Shown here piece by piece: positions 16,474-27,582 of a stretch of DNA of 49,288 nucleotides (its first letter is position 1; each line of letters begins with the position of its first letter). The stretch covers positions 1-49,288 of the forward strand of contig JAGQPF010000322.1 of NCBI GenBank assembly GCA_020426845.1, given 5' to 3'. The stretch is from Planctomycetales bacterium. Its GTDB lineage: Bacteria; Planctomycetota; Planctomycetia; Pirellulales; Pirellulaceae. Below the pieces are notes generated by a model. It was not told the origin of the DNA. It saw nothing but the letters and a program-made list of their open reading frames with translations, and ran no database searches. The translations under genes and the position numbers were made by a program.

Positions 16474-17313
16474 TCAAATCGACTCGGTGTCGTTCTCGCC
16501 GGCGCTTTCTCCTTCTTGATCGGAAGCTCCCTCGCCGGGTTCGCTATTGCGGTCTCTCCACTTCCGTCCGGCGACTTCCGGTACGAATTCGGGATGTCCC
16601 GCCAGCTTGGCAATTTCACCCACACAGCGCAGCAGCAGCTCTCGCACCACCATCGGATCGCGCACTTGGGATTCGTACTCCTTGAGATCAATCATCTCTC
16701 CGAGCCGCACTTCGGAGTGGGTGCTCATGAAGAGCGGGCTGGCGGGGCTGCCGCCGTAGGGCGAGCCCTTGATGTAGGCCGGCAGGATCCTGGCGCCCGA
16801 TCGCAACGCCACGAGAATCGCTCCCGGGCGCACGCTGGTCAGCAGCTGGTCGGTCGTGTTGATTCTGCCCTCGGGGAACATCCCGATGATGCCGCCTTGT
16901 TGCGCGTGAGCGATTGCCTCGCGCGTCGCGGCGTTGTCGACGCCCCCGCGATTCACGGGAATCACGTTGCAGCGTTTCAAAAAGAAGCCGAACCAGGGGT
17001 GCTGCACATACTCTTTCGCGACCATCCAGCGAATGAGCGCACGGCGCGGAAGGATCTGCAGAAAGAATGGGTCGATGCTGCTGCGATGATTGCAGATGAT
17101 GATCGTCCCGCGGCCGTCATCGGGAATGGTGACCTGGCGAGGCCCTTGGCATCGCCAGCGAAATCGCACCAGAAAGAACGCGATCCACCAGAAGAACCAC
17201 TGAATCAGCGTCAACTCGTGGCGACGCCAGGCGATCAAAATCCTGCTCACCGGAACCGCTCCCACGGCCAGCAGAAAGATGCCGGCAAGGATGCTCTTGG
17301 CCAAGGGAGTCAT
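16474..17313 (-). CDS. plsC: 1-acyl-glycerol-3-phosphate acyltransferase (PlsC family)
   Basis: Membrane-associated acyltransferase that adds the second acyl chain in phosphatidic acid synthesis, 279 aa. It has an N-terminal hydrophobic segment (about 5-25), a second one near 45-60, the catalytic NHRSSID block (H-x4-D), and the FPEGRI substrate-binding block. The C-terminal tail after about 250 is charged and low in complexity. The ATG at 17313 has AAAGG seven bases upstream. The family also contains acyltransferases for other lipids, so precise substrate is inferred. Confidence 0.88.
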   Translation of the reverse strand: MTPLAKSILAGIFLLAVGAVPVSRILIAWRRHELTLIQWFFWWIAFFLVRFRWRCQGPRQVTIPDDGRGTIIICNHRSSIDPFFLQILPRRALIRWMVAKEYVQHPWFGFFLKRCNVIPVNRGGVDNAATREAIAHAQQGGIIGMFPEGRINTTDQLLTSVRPGAILVALRSGARILPAYIKGSPYGGSPASPLFMSTHSEVRLGEMIDLKEYESQVRDPMVVRELLLRCVGEIAKLAGHPEFVPEVAGRKWRDRNSEPGEGASDQEGESAGENDTESI

Positions 17314-17336
17314 GCGATTGCCTTTGATGAATGGCC

Positions 17337-17364
17337 GCGTACGACGGACTGGAAGTCCGTCATA
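17337..17364. repeat. Palindromic repeat with GGA loop
   Basis: GACGGACT-GGA-AGTCCGTC (17343-17361), a perfect 8-bp stem with a 3-base loop; pairing resumes outside it (GTA/TAC) after one mismatch. Same architecture as 25935-25953. It lies in the gap between the ATP-grasp gene and plsC and may separate their transcripts. Confidence 0.75.
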
Positions 17365-17385
17365 CATGCCCTGCGTACGGGTGGA

Positions 17386-17415
17386 CGATGTGCCGGATGG
17401 CTATGTGCCGGATGT
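17386..17415. repeat. Short direct repeat at the 3' end of the ATP-grasp gene
   Basis: ATGTGCCGGATG occurs twice, separated by GCT; the second copy overlaps the gene's stop codon and last codons. Local duplication is the simplest explanation. Confidence 0.6.
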
Positions 17416-18609
17416 CGGAGCGAGTCTGGCATGGACCGCCGCCTCCAATTGAGACAACCGCTGCAGCACTTGCTCGCAATCGTCGCCATGAGCGAACACC
17501 GTACAGACTGGATCACCGGGGGCAAACACTTGCCCGGCGGAAGGCAGATCGGCGACGGGACGCATGGGCCACGCGGCGCTGCCGTGCAACTCATCCAGCC
17601 ACTCCACCAATTCTAAGTCGGCTTCGGCGGTTCGCTCGGCAAACACAATCCGCTTGCCGTGATGGATGTGCGGGACATTGGCAACATCGGGACGCTCCCA
17701 GCCCCCCAGCGAGAACCCGCAACCGCGAAGATGATCGGGCAGCAGTGGGCGACGGAGCACGCGTTCCAACACCTCGACGCTGCCGGTCCAACGTGGATTC
17801 ACCTCCAGCACGTAGGGTTGGCCGGCCGGGGTGAGGATAAAATCGAGCCCCCAGAGCCCGCACAGCGCAGCTTCTCGGGTGATTCGCTGTCCGAGCTGTT
17901 CCAGGTTCTCTTGCACGTGCTTCGGAAGCTGGGCGGGACCGACCGACCCCGTATAGGCGAATTCCGCTGCTCCTCGTCCCGCCGGACACTGCCAGGTCAC
18001 GCCGATCGTGGTGCATTCGGGCGAGTTGCTTGTCGATAGGCCGCTGACAAAGGTGATCGCGCCGACGTTTCCCGGCACCCAAGCCTCCAGTCGACTGGAG
18101 TGATCTGCCGACTCCGCCCCCGTGTCCGCAGCGAAAGTCTCATGCCGAGCCTGCTCCTGCTCGGTTGCCCAACGCACTCCCCGGCCGCCGGAACTATGAA
18201 GCGATTTAACCAACCACGTTTGATGTGACGTGAGACGGTTCGCGGGCGGGAGCTCCAGTTGGCAGGACGCGGCCCATTGTCGCAGCAATTGACGCGATCG
18301 AACGCGTCGAATGGCAGCGGCCGAGCAGCCGGCCAACGGGTGCGTGCGTTCGAGAAGTTCGACCTCATCGGGAAAATTTTCCAGGCTGCCGCCATACATC
18401 CAGGGGCCGCGCGGCTGTGAGGCGGCGAAGCGGAACAGGTCGTTCGGATACGTCGACGCCACCGCGATCGGCGCTGAACGCTGAGCGTCTCGGTCGGCGA
18501 ACAGGTCGACGCCCAGGGTGGGGATCTGGGCAAGCGATGCCGACTCTGCCAGCGCGCGAACGGAAACGCCGAGAATCAATAGTGGGGGGTGAGTCGCGCC
18601 CGGTTGCAA
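17401..18609 (-). CDS. ATP-grasp protein next to H4MPT genes
   Basis: A 402-aa ATP-grasp ligase-like protein. An N-terminal alpha/beta domain (LLILGVSVRALAESA, about 10-24) leads to the ATP-grasp core with KSLHSSGGRGVRW (nucleotide loop) and LEVNPRWTGSVEVLE (metal-binding Glu and Asn). Such enzymes join a carboxylate to an amine or thiol. It is divergent from fae; ATP-grasp genes recur in H4MPT/methanofuran gene clusters (MfnD is the archaeal methanofuran ligase), so a role in making the C1 cofactor is plausible but inferred. The start is a TTG at 18609: an in-frame stop lies directly upstream and no ATG or GTG precedes the conserved fold. Confidence 0.8.
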   Translation of the reverse strand: MQPGATHPPLLILGVSVRALAESASLAQIPTLGVDLFADRDAQRSAPIAVASTYPNDLFRFAASQPRGPWMYGGSLENFPDEVELLERTHPLAGCSAAAIRRVRSRQLLRQWAASCQLELPPANRLTSHQTWLVKSLHSSGGRGVRWATEQEQARHETFAADTGAESADHSSRLEAWVPGNVGAITFVSGLSTSNSPECTTIGVTWQCPAGRGAAEFAYTGSVGPAQLPKHVQENLEQLGQRITREAALCGLWGLDFILTPAGQPYVLEVNPRWTGSVEVLERVLRRPLLPDHLRGCGFSLGGWERPDVANVPHIHHGKRIVFAERTAEADLELVEWLDELHGSAAWPMRPVADLPSAGQVFAPGDPVCTVFAHGDDCEQVLQRLSQLEAAVHARLAPTSGT

Positions 18610-18928
18610 TCAGCACCAAGTTTGCTATTTTCGCGGGTTCCCGTGGCGTTGCGGTACGGGTTCACCCCGAGTGAACGGCGGGCAACACCGGCGGGCGTCA
18701 ATGCCTTACCTTACCAGTGTGCTGTAAAACACCCAACCGGCCACCGAATCCGATTCCGCCTCCGGTGGAGCATCATTCGAGTGCCGGCCATTCGTGTTTC
18801 TACACCTTGCTCGTAATCGCCAGGCACCCACGATACGGGCACCTTGAATTTGACCACACTCATTTCACCTTGCGCTGTTCGGCCATCGTCGTTCCAGGCG
18901 CGACCCCCAATCTCCCGAGGAGTTTTTC
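18610..18928. other. Divergent promoter region of fae
   Basis: 319 bases between the ATP-grasp gene (minus) and fae (plus), with no gene. The fae start is preceded by GAGGAG six bases upstream. TTGACC near 18850 could be a -35 box, but I see no convincing -10. Regulatory sites are not identifiable by eye. Confidence 0.5.
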
Positions 18929-19426
18929 ATGTCGATGTACATTGGTGAGGCGCTGGTTGGCAGTGACAACGAAGTTGCTCACATTGACCTCTTGATTGGC
19001 AGCAAAGACGGACCGGTCGGCCAGGCATTTGCCAACGCGTTGGCTCGACAAAGCGAAGGCCACACCAATCTGCTGGCGGTGCTGGAGCCGAATTTGGCGG
19101 TCAAGCCGGCGACGGTGATGATCACCAAGGTCACGCTGAAAGGCAGCAAGCAGGTGATTCAGATGTTCGGCCCTGCTCAGGCCGCCGTCGCCGAGGCCGT
19201 TTCCGACTCGGTCGCCGACGGGGTGATCCCGAAGGATCAGTGCGAGGACCTGGTGATTGTCTGTGGCGTGTTCATTCACCCCGCCGCGGCCGACGACCAA
19301 AAAATCTATCAGTTCAACTATGAGGCGACCAAGCAGGCGATTGCCAACGCGATGTCCGGCAAGCCTTCGGCTGACGAGATGCTCGCGGGCCGCGCCAACG
19401 CCTCGCATCCGTTCAAGGGATTCTAG
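18929..19426 (+). CDS. fae: Formaldehyde-activating enzyme
   Basis: Catalyses condensation of formaldehyde with tetrahydromethanopterin to methylene-H4MPT. The 165-aa protein matches Fae along its whole length: GEALVGSDNEVAHIDLLIGS near the N terminus, with the general acid His at position 18, then LLAVLEPNLAVKPATVM, QMFGPAQAAV, VFIHPAAADD and a C-terminal SHPF. Strong SD GAGGAG before the ATG. The next gene is the methylene-H4MPT dehydrogenase, with a hairpin between. In methylotrophs Fae is very abundant; here it may serve detoxification or assimilation of formaldehyde. H4MPT-linked genes are known from planctomycetes. Confidence 0.97.
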   Translation: MSMYIGEALVGSDNEVAHIDLLIGSKDGPVGQAFANALARQSEGHTNLLAVLEPNLAVKPATVMITKVTLKGSKQVIQMFGPAQAAVAEAVSDSVADGVIPKDQCEDLVIVCGVFIHPAAADDQKIYQFNYEATKQAIANAMSGKPSADEMLAGRANASHPFKGF

Positions 19427-19484
19427 GACGCTGTTGAAAAAAGTTGCTCGTCCAGCTTCATGGTGGGGTGGCGCGGAAACCGAT

Positions 19485-19519
19485 GGAGCCGAGTGGCGCT
19501 AAGTCGCTCGGCTCCTTCA
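19485..19519 (+). terminator. Hairpin between fae and mtd (terminator or attenuator)
   Basis: GGAGCCGAG (19485-19493) pairs perfectly with CTCGGCTCC (19507-19515); wobble pairs may lengthen the stem. TTCAATTT follows, a weak T-tract. Likely partial terminator giving more fae than downstream message. Confidence 0.6.
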
Positions 19520-19661
19520 ATTTCCGGTGAGAGGGCGAGCAGCGGAACCGTCGCAAGTCACAGCGGCGCTTCGAGGTCTTCTGGAGACGGTGGTCGGATG
19601 CCACAAGACCGCCGACGAGATTGGCAATTTCAGCCCTCCAAACCACGGACTGCGGTGACTC

Positions 19662-20522
19662 ATGCGGCGCCCACGAATCTTGATTCAGCTCGACTGCGAT
19701 CCCCAAACCAGCGTCTTCGACTCCGTCGTCGCGGCGGACTCGGGGGTGGAGCATCTGTTCCGTCACCGGGACGTAACGCCGGATCAGGTCGAGCGTCTGG
19801 TGCACGGCGCAATGTTCACGCGTGGACCTCAGGACTTGCACTCCACGGCGATTTTTGTGGGAGGCTCGAAGGTCGCCGTTGCCGAGCAATTGCTCGACGC
19901 TGTTATGAAGACTTTTTTTGGGCCCCTGCGTGTGTCGGTGATGCTCGATCCCAATGGAGCGAACACGACCGCCGCAGCGGCCGTGATCGCCGCCGGACGG
20001 CACGCCGATTTGCGCGCCGCCGAGGCGTTGGTGCTGGGCGCAACGGGCCCGGTTGGCCAGCGAGCGGCAAGACTTCTGGCGGGAGAGGGCGCCCATGTCC
20101 GCTTGGCATCGAGAAGCAAAGAGCGAGCCGCGCAAGCTTGCGGGCGGATCCGGGAGCGCCATCCGAAGGCTCGCTTGACCCCCGTGGACCTGGAGGAGGC
20201 CGTCGCCTCTCTGCCCACTTGCGGGGTATTGATCTCCGCCGGCGCCGCGGGCGTGGAGATGCTGCACGAGGACTCCATGGAGCGCAGCTCACTGCAAGTG
20301 GCCATCGATTTGAACGCGCTGCCCCCGGTTGGGCTCGCGTCCGTCGACGTGATGGATCGCGGCACGGAGCGTCATTCCGGAATTCATTGCTACGGGGCGA
20401 TCGGAGTTGGCGGCGACAAAATGAAGATTCACAAGGCCGCGATCGCTTCGCTCTTCGAGTCCAACTCGCTGGTGCTCGACGCGGAAGAGATTTACGAGTT
20501 CGGCAAAAAACTGCTCCATTAA
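19662..20522 (+). CDS. Methylene-tetrahydromethanopterin dehydrogenase (MtdB/MtdC type)
   Basis: Oxidises methylene-H4MPT, the product of Fae, to methenyl-H4MPT with NAD(P). The 286-aa protein shows the family's VGGSKVAVAEQLL and FGPLRVSVMLDPNGANTTAA segments (about 66-106), a Rossmann GATGPVG loop (126-132) and a C-terminal GVGGDKMKIHKA block. The ATG at 19662 has only a modest SD (GGTGA). Whether it is MtdB or MtdC, and its coenzyme preference, cannot be read from sequence alone. It lies 235 nt after fae and ahead of tyrA. Confidence 0.9.
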   Translation: MRRPRILIQLDCDPQTSVFDSVVAADSGVEHLFRHRDVTPDQVERLVHGAMFTRGPQDLHSTAIFVGGSKVAVAEQLLDAVMKTFFGPLRVSVMLDPNGANTTAAAAVIAAGRHADLRAAEALVLGATGPVGQRAARLLAGEGAHVRLASRSKERAAQACGRIRERHPKARLTPVDLEEAVASLPTCGVLISAGAAGVEMLHEDSMERSSLQVAIDLNALPPVGLASVDVMDRGTERHSGIHCYGAIGVGGDKMKIHKAAIASLFESNSLVLDAEEIYEFGKKLLH

Positions 20523-20527
20523 TGGTT

Positions 20528-20553
20528 GGGCCGCAGGTTGCAGACCGGCAGCC
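20528..20553. repeat. Palindromic repeat between mtd and tyrA
   Basis: GCAGGTTGCAGACCGGCAGC then CTGC: inverted GCAGG...CCTGC related in sequence to the palindrome at 25935-25953 but with a longer centre. It sits a few bases after the mtd stop and may be a decayed terminator-like element. Confidence 0.5.
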
Positions 20554-20580
20554 TGCACCGTGTCCTCTTGTCGGAGCATT

Positions 20581-20624
20581 CACTGCCCTATCATTGCCCT
20601 ATCGCTGCCCTATCGCCGCCTTTT
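20581..20624 (+). repeat. 11-bp tandem repeat
   Basis: Units CACTGCCCTAT, CATTGCCCTAT, CGCTGCCCTAT and a decayed CGCCGCCTTTT lie in the leader ahead of tyrA. Confidence 0.75.
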
Positions 20625-20655
20625 CGCTGCGAGTTCGCGGAGAACCCGATTCGCC

Positions 20656-21481
20656 ATGCAACCCCAATGGGACACCGTCGCGATCATCGGTGTGGGAGCC
20701 ATCGGGGCTTCGATCGGCATGGCGATACGCCAGCGAGGCGTGGCGCGCGAGGTGATCGGCGTCACACGCACCGAGGCCAGTGCCGAGGCGGCCTTGGAGA
20801 TCGGCGCCGTCGACCAAATCGCGACGCGCATGGAAGACGCGGCCGCCACCGCCAGCTTCATCGTGGTCTGTACACCGGTGATGGCGATCGCGGACCACGT
20901 CCGCCGCTGTTCGGCGGCAGCTCGGGCCGACACGTTGCTCACCGATGGCGGCAGCACCAAGGGGCGGTTGTGTCGGGAGCTCGCCTCGCTGCCTAAAGGT
21001 GTCTTTGTCGGCAGCCACCCGTTGGCCGGCACCCACGAGGTTGGACCCAGGGCGGGACGAGCGGATCTACTGCAGGACCGCATGGTGCTGGTCACTCCCG
21101 TTGAACAGACCCCGGATCAGGCCGTGCAAGCGGCCGGAGATTTCTGGAAAGCGCTGGGGGCGAAAGTGCGGACGATGGAGCCGGAGCAGCACGATCGGCT
21201 GCTGGCGTTTACGAGCCACGCGCCGCACGTTGTCGCCTACGCGTTGGCCGCCGCGAGCCCCGTGGAGGCGTTGGAATTGGCCGCCTCCGGCTGGAAAGAC
21301 ACCACGCGAATTGCACAGGGCGACGTCGACCTCTGGCGCCAGATTTTGCTCGACAATCCGGAACACACGCTGGCCGCACTGGCCAACTTCGAAACTCAGC
21401 TGGCGGCGATTCGCGAGGCGATTGCGAGCCGCGACCACGAACTGTTGACTCAACTTCTATCGCAAGGCAAGAAGAACCGCG

Positions 21482-21498
<17 letters not shown>
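20656..21498 (+). CDS. tyrA: Prephenate dehydrogenase
   Basis: Oxidative decarboxylation of prephenate to 4-hydroxyphenylpyruvate, the committed step to tyrosine, NAD(P)-dependent, cytoplasmic. The 280-aa protein begins with a dinucleotide-binding GVGAIGASIG (12-21), then TDGGSTKG and GSHPLAGTHEVGP, the family block carrying the catalytic His, and FTSHAPHVVAYAL. There is no ACT or chorismate mutase domain. The ATG at 20656 opens the Rossmann fold; an upstream frame extension lies in the tandem repeat. Its last 17 bases overlap the purL start, so the two are translated from one message. Confidence 0.92.
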
Positions 21499-24424
<2,926 letters not shown>

Positions 24425-24533
24425 GACGCCTCGGTTGCCCCATTGCCGCTTTCGCCTCCCGGCACTGATCCGAACAAACAAGGGCGACCATCCAATGGAT
24501 GTCTCCCGTGGAAAGACGACCCCGGAAAGAACC

Positions 24534-25352
24534 ATGACGACGCCTCGTGTGTTGATCCTTCGAGCGCCCGGAACCAATTGCGACCAAGAGACAGCCTATG
24601 CTTTTGAGCAGGCTGGCGCGGGCGCCGACTGCCTGCACTTGAATCGCTGGCTCGAGTCGCCGACATTGGCGGACCAGTACCAGATCCTCTGCTTGCCCGG
24701 CGGCTTCAGTTACGGCGACGACGTCGGCGCGGGGCGGGTGTTCGCCAATCGGATTCGCAATCACCTCCGCGATGCGGCCGAGCGGTTCATTGCCGCCGAC
24801 AAGTTGGTGCTCGGGATCTGCAACGGTTTTCAGGTTCTGATCAAGTCGGGGATCTTGCTTCCCGACGAATCGGCCGTCGACAAATCGGCGGAAGGCGACT
24901 CCGCGTCGGCGCCGGCGACGCTCACCTGGAACGACTCGGGAATCTTTGAGGACCGCTGGGTGAACCTGAGCGCCGATGGCGAGCGGTGCGTGTTCCTGCG
25001 CGGCGTCAACAGCCTCTATCTGCCTATCGCGCATGCCGAGGGCAAGTTCGTCGCCGTCAGCGAGACTGTGTTGGATCGTCTCGAGCAGAATCAGCAGCTA
25101 GCGCTGCGTTATGCGAACAACGCGGCTGGCAACTTTCAGGCGGAGACGCTGCCGTTCCCGGCCAATCCGAACGGCTCCCAACGCAACGTCGCTGGCGTCT
25201 GTGATGCAAGCGGACGCGTGTTCGGGCTGATGCCTCACCCCGAACGGTTTATCGATCGCACTCAGCATCCGCGCTGGACTCGCGAGACGCTCCCGGAAGA
25301 AGGCGCCGGACTGGCAATCTTTCGCAATGCCGTGCAGTACTTCGCCGGCTGA
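24534..25352 (+). CDS. purQ: Phosphoribosylformylglycinamidine synthase glutaminase subunit
   Basis: Class I glutamine amidotransferase that supplies ammonia to PurL. The 272-aa protein has RAPGTNCDQET at the start, the nucleophile in LGICNGFQ (Cys96) and the rest of the triad in HPERF (His235, Glu237). It is longer than stand-alone PurQ (about 225 aa), with an inserted acidic stretch at about 112-130, as in other PurQ of this larger type. The ATG at 24534 has GGAAAG five bases upstream; the frame is open further upstream to 24435 without SD support. It lies 109 nt behind purL. Confidence 0.93.
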   Translation: MTTPRVLILRAPGTNCDQETAYAFEQAGAGADCLHLNRWLESPTLADQYQILCLPGGFSYGDDVGAGRVFANRIRNHLRDAAERFIAADKLVLGICNGFQVLIKSGILLPDESAVDKSAEGDSASAPATLTWNDSGIFEDRWVNLSADGERCVFLRGVNSLYLPIAHAEGKFVAVSETVLDRLEQNQQLALRYANNAAGNFQAETLPFPANPNGSQRNVAGVCDASGRVFGLMPHPERFIDRTQHPRWTRETLPEEGAGLAIFRNAVQYFAG

Positions 25353-25385
25353 CCATTGAAAACTGCGAACGTGCAAGGAGATCGT

Positions 25386-25934
25386 ATGAATATCGTCGTT
25401 GTTTGCGGAACGAATCGCGAGGGCTCGCTGTCCCGTCTGCTATCGGCCGAAGTGGCCGAGTCCTACGAGAAGCGGGGACACACGGCGGACCTGCTCGACA
25501 TGCGCGAACTGCCGACAGAAGTGCTCGATCCGAACGCTTACAAAGAGAAGGGATCGGCGCTACAGGCGATCGTTGACCGCTTCCTGGCCGCGGATGGCGT
25601 TGTGTTCGTGATCCCCGAGTACAACGGCAGCTACCCCGGCATTCTCAAGCTGTTCATCGACATGTTGCCCTACCCGGAGGGCTTTGATAGCCGGCCCTGC
25701 GCCTTCATCGGTCTCGCGGCGGGCGAGTTCAAGAGCCTGCGGGCCGTCGAGCACTTCCAGCAAGTTGCCGGATATCGAAACGCCTACATCTATCCCCGCC
25801 GCATGTTCATCGGCCAGAGTTTTCAGCAGTTCGTGGACGGCCGACTCTCCGACGATGAGCTCAGCAAGCGGCTGCAAGCACAGTCGGACGGCTTTCTCTG
25901 TTTCATCGAGTCCTTGCGACAAAACGGGGCGTAG
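25386..25934 (+). CDS. NADPH-dependent FMN reductase family protein
   Basis: Flavodoxin-fold quinone or FMN reductase, 182 aa. The phosphate-binding loop GTNREGSLSRLL (8-19) and the flavin-side VIPEYNGSYPGILK motif are typical of the NADPH-dependent FMN reductase family; the natural substrate (FMN, quinone, azo compound or chromate) cannot be told. The ATG at 25386 has AAGGAG five bases upstream. It follows purQ by 33 nt and is the last gene before a palindrome that starts on the base after its stop codon. Confidence 0.88.
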   Translation: MNIVVVCGTNREGSLSRLLSAEVAESYEKRGHTADLLDMRELPTEVLDPNAYKEKGSALQAIVDRFLAADGVVFVIPEYNGSYPGILKLFIDMLPYPEGFDSRPCAFIGLAAGEFKSLRAVEHFQQVAGYRNAYIYPRRMFIGQSFQQFVDGRLSDDELSKRLQAQSDGFLCFIESLRQNGA

Positions 25935-25958
25935 TGCAGGCTGCCAGCCTGCAACTTT
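25935..25958 (+). terminator. Palindrome directly after the FMN reductase gene
   Basis: TGCAGGCT-GCC-AGCCTGCA, an 8-bp perfect stem with a 3-base loop, starting on the base after TAG and followed by ACTTTT. A half copy (GGCTGCCAGCCTGCAAC) recurs at 25969-25985. Position suggests termination of the tyrA-purL-purQ message. Confidence 0.6.
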
Positions 25959-26008
25959 TCGAAATGGTGGCTGCCAGCCTGCAACCACCGGTCACAGTGA
26001 CTCATCAA

Positions 26009-26200
26009 TTCTTTGCGTCTTCGCGCCTTTGCGTGAGATGGTTTCTCGACATTCACGATTGCCGACCTAGACCGATGGCGGCGATGCCGAAAAGGTCACG
26101 CCAAGTCGCAAAGACGCCAAGACGCCAAGACGCCAAGAACACCACTCGTTGGATCAGTGATTCATTGATTCTTTGCGCCTTTGCGTGAGATGGTTTCTCG
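26009..26200. repeat. Inverted-repeat element (MITE-like), copy 2, compound
   Basis: Three ends of the same family as 15293-15408: right-type at 26009-26040 (TTCTTTGCGTCTTCGCGCCT then TTGCGTGAGATG), left-type at 26096-26139 (TCACGCCAAGTCGCAAAGAC onwards) and right-type at 26169-26200 (TTCTTTGCGCCTTTGCGTGA onwards). Both right-type ends continue into GAGATGGTTTCTCG, so they are direct repeats. The left-type end contains three AAGACGCC units (26111-26134). Confidence 0.75.
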
Positions 26201-26664
26201 CCTGTGGCACGAACCGCACTCTACGGCGGGGGGCCGATGGTCTCCGTCGTGATCTTGGCGGTTCCGTTGCGGATCTCCGTTTTTAAGCCTAATAGTTGAC
26301 TTCTGCAGGCAGCCAAAAAATCGACGTCTCCTGTTCGGGAGGTCGTTTCGGTGCGAGATGAAGAGGCCAAGATGTTGTGCCGTCCGCCAGTTGGTCCGGG
26401 CTTGGCAAGGATCGCGCATGATCGGATGGCGCCCCAGATCCGCTAGCGTCGCATCGACTTGTTTGCCGGTTAATCGGGAGGAACGCTGATCCAATGACGG
26501 CTCTGTGACCCGGCGACCAGAAACAAGACGATCGAAGTGACGGCGACCTGGCGTTTGCCGAGCATCTCCCACCTCCGGTGACAACGAACAGTCAATGCAC
26601 GCTTGAAACAGCTGCATTCAACGGTTCTGTCGCCGGACAACGGCCAATGTCACATTCGAATCAC

Positions 26665-27174
26665 TCAACCCCGCGAGGGCACGGGAATATGAGGGCCGCG
26701 AACGGAGGTCTCTGCTGCGTCGGTCCGCCGGTTCAATGGAGATCGCAGTGACACCAGTGTGACGAATCGCCCCTGCTGGACCACATCGTCATTCTGGTTG
26801 ATCAATTGGCGACGCCAGACAACTTTCCCGCGACGACGGCCGCTGGATTCGAGCGCTAGCACTTCCGTCTTCACATGCACGGTGTCGCCAATGAAAGTGG
26901 GGCGAGCGAATTCCCACTGCTCGATGCCGAGAAACGCCTCGGTTCGCATGAGCGGATGGTTGCTGCCGAGTCCGGCAACCCAAGAAAGCCCCAGCAGTCC
27001 GTGCGCAATGACTTGGCGAAATGGCGTTGTCTTGGCGAATTCGTGATCGACATGGAGCGGGTTGAAGTCTCCCGTCATATCGGCGAACTGCACAATGTCT
27101 TGCTCGGACACGGTGCGAGTTTGACTTTGCCAAGTGTCGCCAACGCGAAGATCTTCAAAATATAGGGGCGACAT
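26665..27174 (-). CDS. MaoC-family dehydratase (hot-dog fold)
   Basis: Hydratase/dehydratase of the MaoC (R-hydratase-like) family, 169 aa. The N-terminal YFEDLRVGD and the hydratase block DFNPLHVDHEFAKTTPFRQV with the following AHGLLGLSWVAGL contain the catalytic Asp and His expected for (R)-specific enoyl-CoA hydration. Substrate unknown; no fatty-acid or PHA genes are adjacent. The ATG at 27174 has GAGG five bases upstream; a longer frame to 27309 is not supported. The basic C-terminal tail after about 140 is not part of the fold. Confidence 0.85.
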   Translation of the reverse strand: MSPLYFEDLRVGDTWQSQTRTVSEQDIVQFADMTGDFNPLHVDHEFAKTTPFRQVIAHGLLGLSWVAGLGSNHPLMRTEAFLGIEQWEFARPTFIGDTVHVKTEVLALESSGRRRGKVVWRRQLINQNDDVVQQGRFVTLVSLRSPLNRRTDAAETSVRGPHIPVPSRG

Positions 27175-27582
27175 TGGAGCCTCGTGCGTCCAGTTCCAAT
27201 CGGATACACCAACCGCAAAGTACGCGCTCGTTCTACAACGGGGTAGAATCACCCGAAGCAAGGCCGACTCTTTGCGCCTGTGCTGCGAAGCATTCCCAGC
27301 TTGCCTCACATCCGCAAAGTCTTGATTCGGTAAGACGTGGATCTTTCAGTTCTGGAATGGGCGCGTACGTTGCCAGGGGACCCGGCGGTTTTATGCGGCA
27401 AGTGCCGGGAAATACGGGATTTTCCGTTTTAGCTAGACGCCTGCGACCTCGCAACAGGAAAAGCTCGTCTGGCCTGCTATCGAGAGCAAATTGCGGCAAT
27501 TCTGCCGATTCAGCCGCTATTTGCCGCTGTTCCCTGCGGCAAAACGTCCTGCTCCGTGATCCAGCAGCATTTCTCCATGTTC
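27175..27582. other. Intergenic region with hairpins, no gene recognised
   Basis: 408 bases between the GH88-like gene and the MaoC-like gene, both on the minus strand. A perfect hairpin, TTTGCCGC-TGTTCCCT-GCGGCAAA, lies at 27520-27543, about 40 bases after the GH88 stop. Further GCGGCAA/TGCCG motifs occur at 27393-27405 and 27492-27508. I recognise no gene or RNA. Confidence 0.5.
27520..27543 (-). terminator. Hairpin downstream of the GH88-like gene
   Basis: 8-bp perfect stem with an 8-base loop, 40 bases past the stop codon. There is no T-tract on the minus strand, so it may be an RNA 3'-end stabiliser rather than a true intrinsic terminator. Confidence 0.4.

Larger units (their letters stand above)
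25935..26664. other. Repeat-rich intergenic region
   Basis: 730 bases with no credible gene between FMN reductase (plus) and MaoC-like protein (minus). It contains the palindrome at 25935, the second copy of the inverted-repeat element (26009-26200), and about 460 bases with nothing recognisable; a 151-codon minus-strand frame there ends inside the repeat and shows no protein-like features. Confidence 0.65.

Noticed and set aside
19460..20755. Frame of 431 codons overlapping mtd
   Set aside because: It is another frame of mtd, Arg/Gly-rich, without motifs.
26162..26617. Small minus-strand gene of 151 codons
   Set aside because: Its end is encoded by the inverted-repeat element, it has no SD sequence and no recognisable domains.
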